This document shows, piece by piece, positions 44,644-54,321 of a stretch of 64,000 bases of DNA. The translations under genes and the position numbers were made by a program. The stretch is taken from assembly GCF_009696465.1 (NCBI RefSeq), contig NZ_VULX01000001.1:248001-312000 (forward strand), in the 5' to 3' direction. This stretch comes from Inconstantimicrobium porci. Its GTDB lineage: Bacteria; Bacillota; Clostridia; Clostridiales; Clostridiaceae. Each line of letters begins with the position of its first letter. Position 1 is the stretch's first letter. The notes beneath the pieces were generated by a model. It was given only the letters and a program-made list of their open reading frames with translations. It made no database searches and was not told the DNA's origin.

Positions 44644-45178
44644 TGCTGATAAGGCTAATATAATTGAACTTTTAGAATATCTTCAAGATATAATAGAAGA
44701 TGCCGCTAAAGTTCCTATAACAGGCAAAGTTATTGTTGATAAAAAAGAAATTATTGAAATCATTGAACAAATTACAAATTACCTTCCTGATGAATTTAAA
44801 AAGGCTCAGTGGGTAATGAGTGAGAAAGATAGAATTTTATCTGAAGCTAAAAAAGAAAATGAGAACATCAGGGCTCAGACAATGGATTTGATGAAAAAGC
44901 AGATAGAAAATCATGATATTGTAAAGGAAGCACAGCTGAAAGCACAAGATATTCTTTCACTTGCTCAAAGGGAAGCAAAAGAAATGAGACTTGGTGCTAG
45001 AGATTATGCTGATGAAGTGTTGTCTCAACTTGAAAGAGAAATCAATGAAACAACAAACACAGCATTAGAAAAAATAAAACTGGATGTGGAAGAGATGGCT
45101 TCAAAGTTTACTGAAGACATGAACAAAACATCCAGCACAATAAGATCTAATGTTAAAGAATTAAGAGACATGAAATAA
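44636..45178 (+). CDS. Coiled-coil protein of unknown function, F0F1-b-like
   Basis: The 180-residue protein is soluble, acidic and mostly predicted coiled coil from about residue 60 onward ([20 protein letters not shown] through [13 protein letters not shown]). It resembles proteins loosely named ATPase or F0F1 b-like in clostridia, downstream of coaD. The start is uncertain: ATG at 44636 is nine bases after GGGAG, ATG at 44627 is too close to AGGAGG. Its 3' end overlaps the convergent ylbJ gene by 18 bases. Function is unknown. Confidence 0.7.
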   Translation: MCSADKANIIELLEYLQDIIEDAAKVPITGKVIVDKKEIIEIIEQITNYLPDEFKKAQWVMSEKDRILSEAKKENENIRAQTMDLMKKQIENHDIVKEAQLKAQDILSLAQREAKEMRLGARDYADEVLSQLEREINETTNTALEKIKLDVEEMASKFTEDMNKTSSTIRSNVKELRDMK

Positions 45179-46312
45179 ATTGTATATTATCACTAAAGCT
45201 GCTATTAAAATAAATGCAATAGTCTCCATACTTATATATGTTATTATGTATGAAGAGGAGCTAAATGTAGCAGCTTTTATTGGTAATATAAGAAATAAAG
45301 TTAATGATATAATAGCAGCTAGAACACCTTGAAGAAGTTTTAATATAATATATTTTTTTAGGTTGATGTTGTATTTGTATAAAAATGCGTTTACCTGTGC
45401 AACTACTGATAAGCTTCCAAAGGAACATAAGAAGCTTATTATACAAACTTTTATAGGCAAAGACATAGTTGATGCGCTGATTATGTTACAACCATTTGTT
45501 AAATCCAGCATACCTATAATAGTTCCATATATATTTTCAGTGTTTTTGAAGTGAACTGAAAGATTAGATACTATCATGTTTGTTAATACGTTATATTTTA
45601 TTATACTCATAATTATTGAAAATATTATTACATATCCTCCTATAAGCAGAATACCGGTTATTCCATCTGTAACTGCATCTTTTAAAATATTACCAAATGT
45701 TCTATATTTATTATCATCTGTATTAGGAACTTGTGACTTGTCTAATATCTCTTTTCTTGTTAGTACCCCTATAATAAATGCTGATACATAGCAGCTTAAC
45801 ATTATGATCATACCTAAATATTTGTTTCCAAGCATTGTGGCACCAAGTGCACCTATAGTAAAGATTGGACCAGAATTTGATGCTATGTTTAGTAGCCTCT
45901 GAAATTCATCCTTATCAATATAACCTTTTTCATATAATTCTGAACTATATTTTGCACCTATAGGATAGCCACAGAATACACTTGCTACAATTGCAAATGT
46001 TGAGTTTTTTGAAATCCCTAAGGGTCTGCATAATACAGGACCTAATATTTTTGAATATATCTCTATGCCGCCATAAGCAATTAAAATATTACAGATAACC
46101 ATGAATGGAAATATTGTCGGGAAAATAGCACTTAGAAATAACTTGGCGCCTTCTATTGCATATTTCATACAGCTTTGCGGAGTTATTATGAAATATAATA
46201 TTATCAATGATAACAACGTTGTGATTACTGCATTTTTAGTGATTTTTAATTGTTTAAATAAGATTATTAATAGTAGAATTATTAATGCAGACAAAAAAAT
46301 AATACTATACAT
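45161..46312 (-). CDS. ylbJ: Sporulation integral membrane protein YlbJ
   Basis: The 383-residue protein has about eight to nine hydrophobic segments and a nucleoside-recognition (Gate) domain: GIEIYSKILGPVLCRPLG, VFCGYPIGAKYSSELYEKGYI and SNSGPIFTIGALG. YlbJ is needed for spore cortex or heat resistance in Bacillus. It follows the Bacillus neighbour order (rsmD, coaD, ylbJ, tmcAL) but is placed on the minus strand. Its ATG is preceded by AAGGGGGCTG. It is convergent with the coiled-coil gene. Confidence 0.9.
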   Translation of the reverse strand: MYSIIFLSALIILLLIILFKQLKITKNAVITTLLSLIILYFIITPQSCMKYAIEGAKLFLSAIFPTIFPFMVICNILIAYGGIEIYSKILGPVLCRPLGISKNSTFAIVASVFCGYPIGAKYSSELYEKGYIDKDEFQRLLNIASNSGPIFTIGALGATMLGNKYLGMIIMLSCYVSAFIIGVLTRKEILDKSQVPNTDDNKYRTFGNILKDAVTDGITGILLIGGYVIIFSIIMSIIKYNVLTNMIVSNLSVHFKNTENIYGTIIGMLDLTNGCNIISASTMSLPIKVCIISFLCSFGSLSVVAQVNAFLYKYNINLKKYIILKLLQGVLAAIISLTLFLILPIKAATFSSSSYIITYISMETIAFILIAALVIIYNLFHVS

Positions 46313-46376
46313 GAATCAGCCCCCTTGGAATTTAATATATAGTATTTATATTTTTTTAGTTGTAAAAATATTATTA

Positions 46377-47591
46377 TTATTTTACAATAACAGGTTTTTT
46401 TAAATAATCTGAACCATATTTGATGCTGTTTGTAAGAAGTGAATATAAATTGGTAGAGTTTATATCAATCTGCAGCATTGGATCAATATCATTTTTAGGC
46501 ATTTTAGTTATTAGAGTGCAGTTAGACTTTTCCTTAATCATCTTAAGTATCTTCTGCCCTGTTTCATTGAAACCTAAAACTCGTATATATTTTGGTGATG
46601 TCTTTCTTAAAGACATAATATCGTAATTCTCAAAACCAAGATAAATCTGGCAGAGTATTCTTGAAACTCTTGTCAGTGTATAACGCTTACTCTTGATATT
46701 AAAAAGCAGTTCATTATATGAGGAAGCTTTTCTTATCTCGTTTAATATCTTATAGTCCAGTCCTTCTGATATATCAGGAATCCTGCTAATAAGGCTGCTA
46801 TCTGAAAGAAGCTTATATTTTATATACTTAAACATATCCTCTACATCAGGTATTTGTATGCCAGCTGATAAAGACTGTTCTAACACATTGTAAGATGCTT
46901 CTGGCATCAAAGATATGCATTTTTCATATCTGTCTTCTTTAATCAAATTCCTTATAGAAGTTGCACTTGCAAGACTTGTTAATGCTTTACTGTCATTATA
47001 GCCTGATCCTGTTCTTTTTATTGTGCATGGCTTAATGCTGCTATTTATAACTTTCAAGCTCTTGCAGTACTCAATGCCAAGTATATTGTTTGGTGATGTT
47101 ATGTAGCTTATTATATCTTCTGCATTTTTATCGTTTTTTAATAAATCGTATAAAGCTTTCTCTCTTGCTTTAGGAAATGATAATCCTTCTTTAAGGTTGG
47201 CTCTTAGTTGTTCTTTAAATTCGGAGCTTTCATTAACAAGTATGTGGGCAATTGAATTTAAAGTGTTTATATTTCCACTTTCGCTTCCAAAACAAATGTT
47301 GTCAATTACGCCTGTAGAATTAAGAATAGATACAGCTCCAAAGCTGAAAAATTCTGCTGATGATACTGCATAAACTGAAGGCAGTTCAATTACAAGGTCA
47401 ACGCCGTTTAATAAAGCCATCTTTGCTCTTGACCATTTATCAAGTACTGCGGGTAAACCCCTCTGTACGAAATTACCACTCATTACGCAGACAACGGCAT
47501 CAGATTCCAGTTGATTTTTTATACTATTTAGATGAAACAGATGTCCATTGTGAAATGGATTATACTCTGTAATAATACCTGTAATTTTCAT
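46377..47591 (-). CDS. tmcAL: tRNA(Met) cytidine acetate ligase
   Basis: TmcAL (YlbM) activates acetate with ATP and acetylates the elongator tRNA-Met wobble cytidine. The 404-residue protein has the nucleotidyltransferase signature TEYNPFHNGHLFHL near residue 9, SGNFVQRGLPAVLDKWSRAKMAL, and FGSESGN. The 64-base gap to ylbJ suggests the two form a minus-strand operon. Confidence 0.93.
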   Translation of the reverse strand: MKITGIITEYNPFHNGHLFHLNSIKNQLESDAVVCVMSGNFVQRGLPAVLDKWSRAKMALLNGVDLVIELPSVYAVSSAEFFSFGAVSILNSTGVIDNICFGSESGNINTLNSIAHILVNESSEFKEQLRANLKEGLSFPKAREKALYDLLKNDKNAEDIISYITSPNNILGIEYCKSLKVINSSIKPCTIKRTGSGYNDSKALTSLASATSIRNLIKEDRYEKCISLMPEASYNVLEQSLSAGIQIPDVEDMFKYIKYKLLSDSSLISRIPDISEGLDYKILNEIRKASSYNELLFNIKSKRYTLTRVSRILCQIYLGFENYDIMSLRKTSPKYIRVLGFNETGQKILKMIKEKSNCTLITKMPKNDIDPMLQIDINSTNLYSLLTNSIKYGSDYLKKPVIVK

Positions 47592-47783
47592 TGTTATCTC
47601 CTTTATAATATCTGATTCTATAGTATCATGATTTGAGTCTCTTTTTAGAATCTATTTATTAAACTTTTTATAATATAGCTATTATTATATCAAATTTTAA
47701 TGATATTTAAATAAATTAATATATATAATTAAAATAGTTATGTTTTTTGCAAAAATACTGAAACCTCTTTTTGATTTTTTATC

Positions 47784-47813
47784 TTGAACTGATAGCAATG
47801 CAAGTAGTATAGT
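47784..47813 (+). promoter_or_regulatory. Predicted promoter of pta-ackA
   Basis: TTGAAC (47784-47789) and TATAGT (47808-47813) are separated by 18 bases, about 50 bases before pta. The 270-base gap shared with divergent tmcAL holds no gene. Confidence 0.5.
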
Positions 47814-47864
47814 ATATTATGTAAGCGTTTTATTTGCTGTAAGGAATGAAAGGAGAACTTTATA

Positions 47865-48881
47865 ATGAAGATAATGGATAAAATCTATGAAGTTGCGAAG
47901 CAGAATAAGCAAAGAATTGTTTTGCCTGAAGGAGAAGAAGAAAGAAATATAATTGCTGCTAAGAAGATTCATGATGAAGGAATAGCAACAATTATAATGA
48001 TTGGAGATAAACAGAAAATAAAGTCAAAGTCACAGGAATTAGGGGTAGACCTTACTGGTATTGATATAATAAATCCCATAGAATCTGATAACTTAAATAA
48101 GTATATAGATGAATTTTATGAATTGAGAAAAAAGAAGGGAATGACTAGAGAAAAGGCTGAAATAATTGTAAAGGATCCATTATATTTTGGAACTATGATG
48201 GTTAAACTAGATGATGCAGAAGGTATGGTTTCAGGAGCTATACATACAACGGGAGATTTATTAAGACCAGGGCTTCAGATAATTAAGACAGCACCTGGAG
48301 TATCAGTTGTTTCAAGCTTCTTTATTATGCAGGTTCCAGGAAGCAAGTATGGTGAAGAGGGAATGCTTTTATTTTCAGACTGTGCTGTTAATCCAAATCC
48401 AAATTCAGATCAGCTTGCTGCAATAGCTATTGCTACAGCAGATACAGCTAAGGAATTATGTAATTTAGATCCAAAGGTTGCAATGCTTTCATTCTCAACA
48501 AAGGGTAGCGCAGATCATGAATTTGTTGATAAGGTTAGAAGTGCCACTGAAAAAGCACATGAATTAAGACCTGATCTTGATATAGAGGGAGAATTACAGC
48601 TTGATGCTGCTATAGTTCAAAATGTGGCAGACTTAAAAGCACCAGGAAGTAAAGTAGCAGGAAAAGCAAATGTTCTTGTATTTCCAGACTTGCAGTCAGG
48701 AAATATTGGCTATAAATTAGTTCAAAGATTTGCAAATGCAGAAGCAATAGGTCCTATCTGCCAGGGATTTGCAAAACCGATTAACGATTTATCAAGGGGG
48801 TGTAGTATAGAAGATATAGTTAATGTTGTGGCAATTACATCAGTACAAGCAATAATAAAAAAAGAATATAGGAGGTATTGA
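47865..48881 (+). CDS. pta: Phosphate acetyltransferase
   Basis: Pta exchanges the CoA of acetyl-CoA for phosphate, the first step of acetate and ATP formation. The 338-residue single-domain form has [12 protein letters not shown], the catalytic region [16 protein letters not shown] and [19 protein letters not shown], with [15 protein letters not shown]-like residues ([12 protein letters not shown]). It is directly coupled to ackA; its stop lies between the ackA ribosome site and start. Confidence 0.96.
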   Translation: MKIMDKIYEVAKQNKQRIVLPEGEEERNIIAAKKIHDEGIATIIMIGDKQKIKSKSQELGVDLTGIDIINPIESDNLNKYIDEFYELRKKKGMTREKAEIIVKDPLYFGTMMVKLDDAEGMVSGAIHTTGDLLRPGLQIIKTAPGVSVVSSFFIMQVPGSKYGEEGMLLFSDCAVNPNPNSDQLAAIAIATADTAKELCNLDPKVAMLSFSTKGSADHEFVDKVRSATEKAHELRPDLDIEGELQLDAAIVQNVADLKAPGSKVAGKANVLVFPDLQSGNIGYKLVQRFANAEAIGPICQGFAKPINDLSRGCSIEDIVNVVAITSVQAIIKKEYRRY

Positions 48882-48883
48882 CA

Positions 48884-50077
48884 ATGAATATATTGGTTAT
48901 TAATTGTGGAAGTTCTTCACTAAAGTATCAGCTTATTAATATGGAAAGCAAACAAGCCCTTGCTGTAGGTTTAGCCGAAAGAATAGGTATAGATGGCGCT
49001 TTAACACAAAAAGTCGAAGGACGAGAAAAGTATGTAGCTAGTCCGGTTATGAAGAATCATGACGATGCTATGAAAATAGTTCTTGAAGCGCTTATTGATA
49101 AGGAGCATGGTGTTATAAAGTCAATGGATGAAATTGGAGCAGTAGGACATAGAGTTGTTCATGGAGGAGAAAGGTATTCAAATTCTGTGCTTATTGATGA
49201 TGATGTTATGAAATATCTTAATGAGTGTGTAAAACTCGCACCGCTTCACAATCCACCCAATATTATAGGAATAAAAGCTTGTAAGCAGTTTATGCCTAAT
49301 ACACCTATGGTTGCAGTATTTGACACAGCATTTCATCAGACAATGCCAGAAAAAGCATTTCTTTATGGAATACCTTACGAGCTATATCAAAAAGATCATA
49401 TAAGAAGATATGGTTTCCACGGAACATCACATAAGTATGTATCAAAAATTGCAGCTGAATGCATGCATAAGAATATTAAAGACTTAAAGATTATTACTTG
49501 TCATCTTGGTAATGGTGGCAGTGTAAGTGCTATAAAGAATGGTAAATCAGTAGATACATCTATGGGATTCACACCACTTGAAGGTATAATAATGGGCACA
49601 AGATCAGGAAACCTTGATCCCGCAATTGTAACTTATTTAATTGAAGAACTTGGTTATACTGCAGAAGAAGTTAATGAACTTCTTAACAAAAAATCTGGAA
49701 TCTTAGGATTAAGTGGAATTAGTAGTGATTTTAGAGATATAAGAGCTGCTGCGGCAGAAGGAAATCATCAAGCACAGCTTTCCTTAGATGTATATTATTA
49801 TTCAATTAAAAAATATATTGGAGCATATTTTGCCATAATGGGTGGACTTGATTGTCTTGTATTTACTGCTGGAATAGGAGAAAATGCTTATGAAACAAGA
49901 GAAGGAATCTGTGAAGGACTTGAATGTCTTGGGATTAAGATTGATCTTGTAAAGGATAAAGTAAGAGGAGTTTTAGCAGAGGTAAGTGCTGATGATTCAA
50001 AAGTTAAAATATTCGCAATACCTACTAATGAAGAGTTAATGATAGCCGAGGAAACTTTAGAGATATTGTCAAAATAA
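48884..50077 (+). CDS. ackA: Acetate kinase
   Basis: AckA turns acetyl phosphate and ADP into acetate and ATP. The 397-residue protein has the ASKHA phosphate motif [11 protein letters not shown], the catalytic [32 protein letters not shown] and [10 protein letters not shown] segments. ATG at 48884 follows AGGAGGT by seven bases; the TTG at 48878 is too close. Confidence 0.97.
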   Translation: MNILVINCGSSSLKYQLINMESKQALAVGLAERIGIDGALTQKVEGREKYVASPVMKNHDDAMKIVLEALIDKEHGVIKSMDEIGAVGHRVVHGGERYSNSVLIDDDVMKYLNECVKLAPLHNPPNIIGIKACKQFMPNTPMVAVFDTAFHQTMPEKAFLYGIPYELYQKDHIRRYGFHGTSHKYVSKIAAECMHKNIKDLKIITCHLGNGGSVSAIKNGKSVDTSMGFTPLEGIIMGTRSGNLDPAIVTYLIEELGYTAEEVNELLNKKSGILGLSGISSDFRDIRAAAAEGNHQAQLSLDVYYYSIKKYIGAYFAIMGGLDCLVFTAGIGENAYETREGICEGLECLGIKIDLVKDKVRGVLAEVSADDSKVKIFAIPTNEELMIAEETLEILSK

Positions 50078-50084
50078 AAAAATC

Positions 50085-50113
50085 TTGACTTTTAAATTGT
50101 GACTTTATATAAT
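50085..50113 (+). promoter_or_regulatory. Predicted promoter of yceD-rpmF
   Basis: TTGACT (50085-50090) and a perfect TATAAT (50108-50113) with a 17-base spacer lie right after ackA. This allows yceD-rpmF-plsX transcription independent of pta-ackA. Confidence 0.75.
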
Positions 50114-50155
50114 TGTTATTGTTGTTATAAGAAATAATATGTCAAGGAGTGTGGA

Positions 50156-50683
50156 GTGCTTAATAATATTAAGCATAAGTTTATGATTTTAGATTTTACA
50201 GATATTATTAATAAAACAAAACATGAAAAACATATTGAGTTTTTAATCGAAAATCTTGAAGATGTTGTCTTTGATGGTGATAATATTATTTTTGAGGGAC
50301 CTGTTAAGGTTAATGGAACTGCATCTATAGTAGATGATATTATTTCTTTAAATGTTAATGTTAAGGCTAACCTTAAATTGACATGTTCAAGATGCCTTGA
50401 AACTTACATGCATTTAGTTGATATTGATATGCATGAGAAGTTTACAAATAATAGATCTATAGAGGATGAAGAAATCATTCCTCTTGATGGTGGTAAAATA
50501 GATATCACTGAAATTGTTGTCGATAGTATATTGTCAGCATTACCAATTAAGAAGCTTTGCAGTGAAAACTGTAAAGGTCTTTGTCAACACTGTGGAACTA
50601 ATCTAAATAGAAGTACTTGTGACTGTAACAAGGATGATATTGATATCAGAATGTTGAAGTTGAAAGATCTATTTGGAAATTAA
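50156..50683 (+). CDS. YceD/YlbN family protein (DUF177)
   Basis: The 175-residue protein has the DUF177 layout with CSRCLETYMH in the middle and a C-terminal cysteine cluster (KLCSENCKGLCQHCGTNLN, CDCN), likely metal binding. Related proteins affect 23S rRNA levels, but function is not settled. The GTG start follows AAGGAG by about five bases. Its position directly before rpmF is conserved. Confidence 0.9.
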   Translation: MLNNIKHKFMILDFTDIINKTKHEKHIEFLIENLEDVVFDGDNIIFEGPVKVNGTASIVDDIISLNVNVKANLKLTCSRCLETYMHLVDIDMHEKFTNNRSIEDEEIIPLDGGKIDITEIVVDSILSALPIKKLCSENCKGLCQHCGTNLNRSTCDCNKDDIDIRMLKLKDLFGN

Positions 50684-50695
50684 GGAGGTGTAACA

Positions 50696-50875
50696 ATGCC
50701 ACAAGCAAGAAAAAGTAGTAAAGCTAGAAGAGATGCTAGAAGAGCTCAGAATTCTAAGGTTAGCATGCCTGGAATAGTAGAATGCCCACAATGTCATGAA
50801 GAAAAACTTGCGCACAGAGTATGCAAGAACTGTGGATATTATAACGGTAAAGAAGTAGTTGCTTCTGCAGAATAA
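50696..50875 (+). CDS. rpmF: 50S ribosomal protein L32
   Basis: The 59-residue protein begins [18 protein letters not shown] and has the zinc pairs CPQC and CKNC with [10 protein letters not shown] between them, so it is the zinc-binding L32. It was not in a long open frame but has AGGAGGTG nine bases upstream and the conserved yceD-rpmF-plsX order. Confidence 0.95.
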   Translation: MPQARKSSKARRDARRAQNSKVSMPGIVECPQCHEEKLAHRVCKNCGYYNGKEVVASAE

Positions 50876-50907
50876 AAGAAAGTCTTATGACTTTCTTTTA
50901 TTTTTAT
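50874..50907 (+). terminator. Hairpin between rpmF and plsX
   Basis: AAAAGAAAGTC/GACTTTCTTTT with a TTAT loop, followed by a T-rich tract, overlaps the rpmF stop. It may partly end transcription and reduce plsX expression relative to L32. Confidence 0.75.
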
Positions 50908-50933
50908 ATATAAAAATAAAAGGGAGTAAAAAT

Positions 50934-51929
50934 ATGAGAATAGTAATTGATGGAATGGGAGGAGATAACGCACCTATGGCCCCAGTAGCAGGTAGCGTTG
51001 AAGCCCTAAAAATATATAATGATCTTGAGATTTGCTTAACAGGACCTGAAGATAAAATAAATGAAGAACTTAGTAAATATGATTTTGATAAATCAAGGAT
51101 AAAAGTTTTAAATACTACTGAAGTTATATCTACTAATGAGCATCCTGTGAAAGCTCTTAGAAGAAAAAAAGACTCTTCATTAGTTGTTGCACTAAACCTG
51201 GTTAAGAACAAAGAATATGATGCTGTAATTTCGGCAGGCAGTACAGGAGCATTTTTAGCCGGATGTACGCTTATTGTAGGTAGAATAAAGGGAATCGAAA
51301 GACCAGCACTTGGACCTATCATGCCAGGAAAGAATGGACCATTTATGGTTATTGATTCTGGAGCTAACGTAGATTGTAAACCTAATTATCTTTTACAATT
51401 TGGTAAGATGGGAAAAGTATACTGCGAAACTATCTTAAACGAAAAAAATCCTAAAGTTGGTTTGATAAATATTGGTGAAGAAGAAGCTAAAGGTAATGAA
51501 CTTACTAAAACTGCATATGTACTTCTAAAAGAAAATGAAGCAAATTTCTGTGGGAATGTTGAGCCAAGAGATATTCCAAATGGAGATGTACAGGTTTTAG
51601 TCTGTGATGGATTTGTAGGAAACACTGTTTTAAAGATGTATGAAGGTGTTGCATCTACGTTGCTATCAACTTTGAAAGAAGAGATTATGTCTACAAAGCG
51701 AGGAATGATTGGAGGTTTAATGATTAAACCTGCAGTTAAAGGTATGAAAAAGAGATTTGATTATAAGGAATATGGTGGTGCACCTTTCCTTGGTGTTGAT
51801 GGCATATGCGTTAAAGCACATGGAAGTTCTGATATGAAGGCATTTAAAAATGCTATCAGACAGGCAGTTACTCTTAAAGAAAATAATACAATACAAAAAA
51901 TTAAAGAAGAATTTGAAAATTGTGATTAA
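50934..51929 (+). CDS. plsX: Phosphate acyltransferase PlsX
   Basis: PlsX makes acyl-phosphate from acyl-ACP for phospholipid synthesis. The 331-residue protein begins [14 protein letters not shown] and contains [11 protein letters not shown] and [17 protein letters not shown] at 50934 follows GGGAG; an upstream in-frame TTG at 50859 would start inside rpmF and is rejected. The usual fapR and fabD/fabG neighbours of Bacillus are absent here. Confidence 0.95.
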   Translation: MRIVIDGMGGDNAPMAPVAGSVEALKIYNDLEICLTGPEDKINEELSKYDFDKSRIKVLNTTEVISTNEHPVKALRRKKDSSLVVALNLVKNKEYDAVISAGSTGAFLAGCTLIVGRIKGIERPALGPIMPGKNGPFMVIDSGANVDCKPNYLLQFGKMGKVYCETILNEKNPKVGLINIGEEEAKGNELTKTAYVLLKENEANFCGNVEPRDIPNGDVQVLVCDGFVGNTVLKMYEGVASTLLSTLKEEIMSTKRGMIGGLMIKPAVKGMKKRFDYKEYGGAPFLGVDGICVKAHGSSDMKAFKNAIRQAVTLKENNTIQKIKEEFENCD

Positions 51930-52009
51930 TAATATATGACCTATATTGACTATATTGTAAATATATAATATTATCTAATTAAATTAGTGATTTTTGGAGG
52001 TGACATAAA

Positions 52010-52240
52010 ATGTTTGAGAAAATTAGAGCTATCATAGCTGATAAACTAAGTGTAAATGAAGATGAAATTACAATGGAAACAGCATTCATAGATGATTTAA
52101 ATGCAGATTCATTAGATATAGTTGAACTTATTATGGCTTTAGAAGATGAACTTGATATGGAAATAGCTGATGAAGATGCTGAAAAATTTGTTACTGTTGG
52201 CGATGTAGTAGAATATATAAAGGAACATAAAGGCGAATAG
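52010..52240 (+). CDS. acpP: Acyl carrier protein
   Basis: The 76-residue carrier has the phosphopantetheine site in [13 protein letters not shown], with the serine of DSL, and the acidic helical profile EDEIT...[21 protein letters not shown] precedes the ATG. A promoter-like TTGACT lies at 51946. A terminator follows. Confidence 0.96.
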   Translation: MFEKIRAIIADKLSVNEDEITMETAFIDDLNADSLDIVELIMALEDELDMEIADEDAEKFVTVGDVVEYIKEHKGE

Positions 52241-52246
52241 AGTTAT

Positions 52247-52271
52247 ATCCCGCTTAGGGCGGGATTTTATT
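52247..52271 (+). terminator. Terminator after acpP
   Basis: ATCCCGC pairs with GCGGGAT around a 5-nt loop and is followed by TTTATTTT. Confidence 0.88.
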
Positions 52272-52341
52272 TTAGAATTAAGTTTATTCTTGAATTTACT
52301 TTATGGCAAATTGAAGAATAAACCTTAAGGAGTTGAAGGTT

Positions 52342-53040
52342 TTGTATAAAGTAAATATTAAAAAGGCAGAAGAGAGGATAGGCATAGTCTTTGATAACAA
52401 GGACCTGCTTGAAACAGCACTTACGCACAGCTCTTATGCAAACCAATTTAAAAATGTAGAATATAATGAAAGACTAGAATTTTTAGGGGATGCTGTGCTT
52501 CAGCTTAGCATTACGCAATATTTATACAATCATTATAAAGATAAGAGTGAAGGTGAGCTTACTCGTAACAGATCTTTAATTGTATGTGAAAATTCTCTTT
52601 TAGAAGTTTCTAAGAAATTAGGATTTGGTGAGCTTATAAGACTTAGCAAAGGAGAAGAACTTACTGGTGGAAGAGAAAGAACTTCTATTCAGGCTGACAG
52701 TGTAGAAGCTGTTATAGCAGCGATATACTTAGACAAGGGAATAAAGGTAGCTAACGATTTTATTCTTGATAAATTTTCTGAAATAATAGAAAAAGCATTA
52801 AACAATATGATTGTTTTAGATTTTAAGACAAAACTACAGGAAATACTTCAAAAAAATGGCGAAGTTGAAATTGAATACGAACTTGTAAAGTTTGAAGGAC
52901 CACCACATAGAAGAAAGTTCTATACTAATGTTTTAGTGGATGGAAATATTAAAGGACAAGGAGAAGGTTATAGCAAGAAAGAAGCTGAGCAGAACGCTGC
53001 TAAAAATGCGCTTATTGCTATAAATGAGTATCATGAGTAA
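52342..53040 (+). CDS. rnc: Ribonuclease III
   Basis: RNase III cuts double-stranded rRNA and mRNA. The product of about 232 residues has the signature NERLEFLGDAVL, ALTHSSYAN and a C-terminal dsRNA-binding domain (KTKLQEILQKNGEVEIEYEL, YSKKEAEQNAAKNAL). TTG at 52342 is well spaced from AAGGAG; TTG at 52333 touches that site. It overlaps the next gene. Confidence 0.95.
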   Translation: MYKVNIKKAEERIGIVFDNKDLLETALTHSSYANQFKNVEYNERLEFLGDAVLQLSITQYLYNHYKDKSEGELTRNRSLIVCENSLLEVSKKLGFGELIRLSKGEELTGGRERTSIQADSVEAVIAAIYLDKGIKVANDFILDKFSEIIEKALNNMIVLDFKTKLQEILQKNGEVEIEYELVKFEGPPHRRKFYTNVLVDGNIKGQGEGYSKKEAEQNAAKNALIAINEYHE

Positions 53041-54070
53041 AAATTATTATATTATACCGATATTTGTGCCTCAGGAAGGCTGTCCTCATAAGTGTGTATT
53101 CTGTAATCAAGATAAGATTACAGCTAGTGAGGATAATGTTGATGCATCTTTTGTAAGAGAAACAATTGATAGTTATCTTGAAACAATAAAAAGATTAGGA
53201 AGTACAATTGAAGTATCATTCTTTGGGGGCACATTTACAGGAATTCCTGTAAGTAAGCAGAATGAACTGCTTACAGTAGCTAAAGAATATAAAGACAAAG
53301 GTTTTATTGATAAGATTAGAATGTCTACAAGACCTGACTATATTGATGATGGCATTCTTTCAAATCTCAAAAGATTTGATGTTGATATAATAGAGCTAGG
53401 AGTACAGTCTTTGGATAAAGATGTGCTTAAAATGTCAGGCAGAGGCCATTCTGAAGAAGATGTAAGAAAAGCTTCTGAACTTATAAAAAGTTATGGTATC
53501 ACATTAGGGCACCAGATAATGTTAGGCCTTCCTGCAGACACTTTTGATAAGGATATAGATACAGTAAGAAAATCTATCGAAATGAAGCCGGAAATATGCA
53601 GAATTTATCCTGCCCTTGTAATTCGTGATACACCTATGGCAAAGATGTTTGAAATGGGTATTTATAAGCCATATACATTAGAAGAAGCAATACATATTTC
53701 AAAAATAATATATAAGATGTATTGTGATAATAATGTTGATGTTATAAGAATTGGTCTTCAGCCTACAGAAAACATTAATACTGACGGAGATGTCATAGCA
53801 GGGCCGTTTCATCCTGCATTTAGAGAACTTGTTGATTCTTCAATATTAAATGATGGTATCATGAGGATAGCAGCAGAAAATGACGGTGATATAGAGTTGA
53901 CTGTTAATAATCGTACAATATCGAAATTGTATTCTGATAAGAAAAAATATTTTAGTAAAGTTAAGAACAAATTGGGAAAGCGTCTTAAGTCTGTCACTAT
54001 AGATAATAGTATGAAAGCTAATACTATTGCAGTTAAGACTGCTGATAAAACTGAATATATAAAATGTTAA
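53033..54070 (+). CDS. Elp3-like radical SAM protein
   Basis: The 345-residue protein has the radical SAM cluster motif CPHKCVFCNQ near residue 16, SFFGGTFTGIP, STRPDYID, IELGVQSLDKDVLKMSGRGH and GHQIMLGLPADT, all typical of the Elp3-like radical SAM core, but it lacks the GNAT acetyltransferase domain of true Elp3. Homologues are common next to rnc and smc in clostridia; the reaction is unknown. ATG at 53033 gives the usual SKNYYIIPIFVP start and overlaps the rnc end. Confidence 0.88.
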   Translation: MSKNYYIIPIFVPQEGCPHKCVFCNQDKITASEDNVDASFVRETIDSYLETIKRLGSTIEVSFFGGTFTGIPVSKQNELLTVAKEYKDKGFIDKIRMSTRPDYIDDGILSNLKRFDVDIIELGVQSLDKDVLKMSGRGHSEEDVRKASELIKSYGITLGHQIMLGLPADTFDKDIDTVRKSIEMKPEICRIYPALVIRDTPMAKMFEMGIYKPYTLEEAIHISKIIYKMYCDNNVDVIRIGLQPTENINTDGDVIAGPFHPAFRELVDSSILNDGIMRIAAENDGDIELTVNNRTISKLYSDKKKYFSKVKNKLGKRLKSVTIDNSMKANTIAVKTADKTEYIKC

Positions 54071-54075
54071 TTAAG

Positions 54076-54116
54076 TGCAGTGCGTATTGAGATATATAAA
54101 AACGCACTGCATTTTT
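54076..54116 (+). terminator. Terminator after the Elp3-like gene
   Basis: TGCAGTGCGT pairs perfectly with ACGCACTGCA across a 16-nt loop and is followed by T5. It ends the rnc unit. Confidence 0.88.
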
Positions 54117-54205
54117 ATAACAATTATAGCTTTGTTCAATCAATATATCCTTGTTGAACTTTTATATTTTTTACTATAAAATAAGAAAAGAACAGGAGTG
54201 ATTTG

Positions 54206-54301
54206 ATGAAAAAGAAAACAAGAGAAAAGATGATTAGGGTATTAGTGATTATACTTGCAATAATGATAATTGCAGGATTATTACCAACCATTTTTTTATA
54301 A
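54206..54301 (+). CDS. 31-residue single-span membrane protein
   Basis: A short gene starts with ATG seven bases after AGGAG and encodes MKKKTREKMIRVLVIILAIM followed by eleven more residues of hydrophobic IIAGLLPTIFL. The basic N terminus and one membrane segment resemble Prli42 or DUF4044-type mini-proteins, but I cannot assign a family. It is separated from smc by only 20 bases and is likely cotranscribed. Confidence 0.65.
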   Translation: MKKKTREKMIRVLVIILAIMIIAGLLPTIFL

Positions 54302-54321
54302 TATAGTTAGGATTGGTGTGA

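Noticed and set aside
46359-46387. TTGTAAAA/TTTTACAA hairpin as the tmcAL terminator
   Set aside because: The stem is AT-only and lacks a T-run on the minus strand; tmcAL and ylbJ more likely share a transcript.
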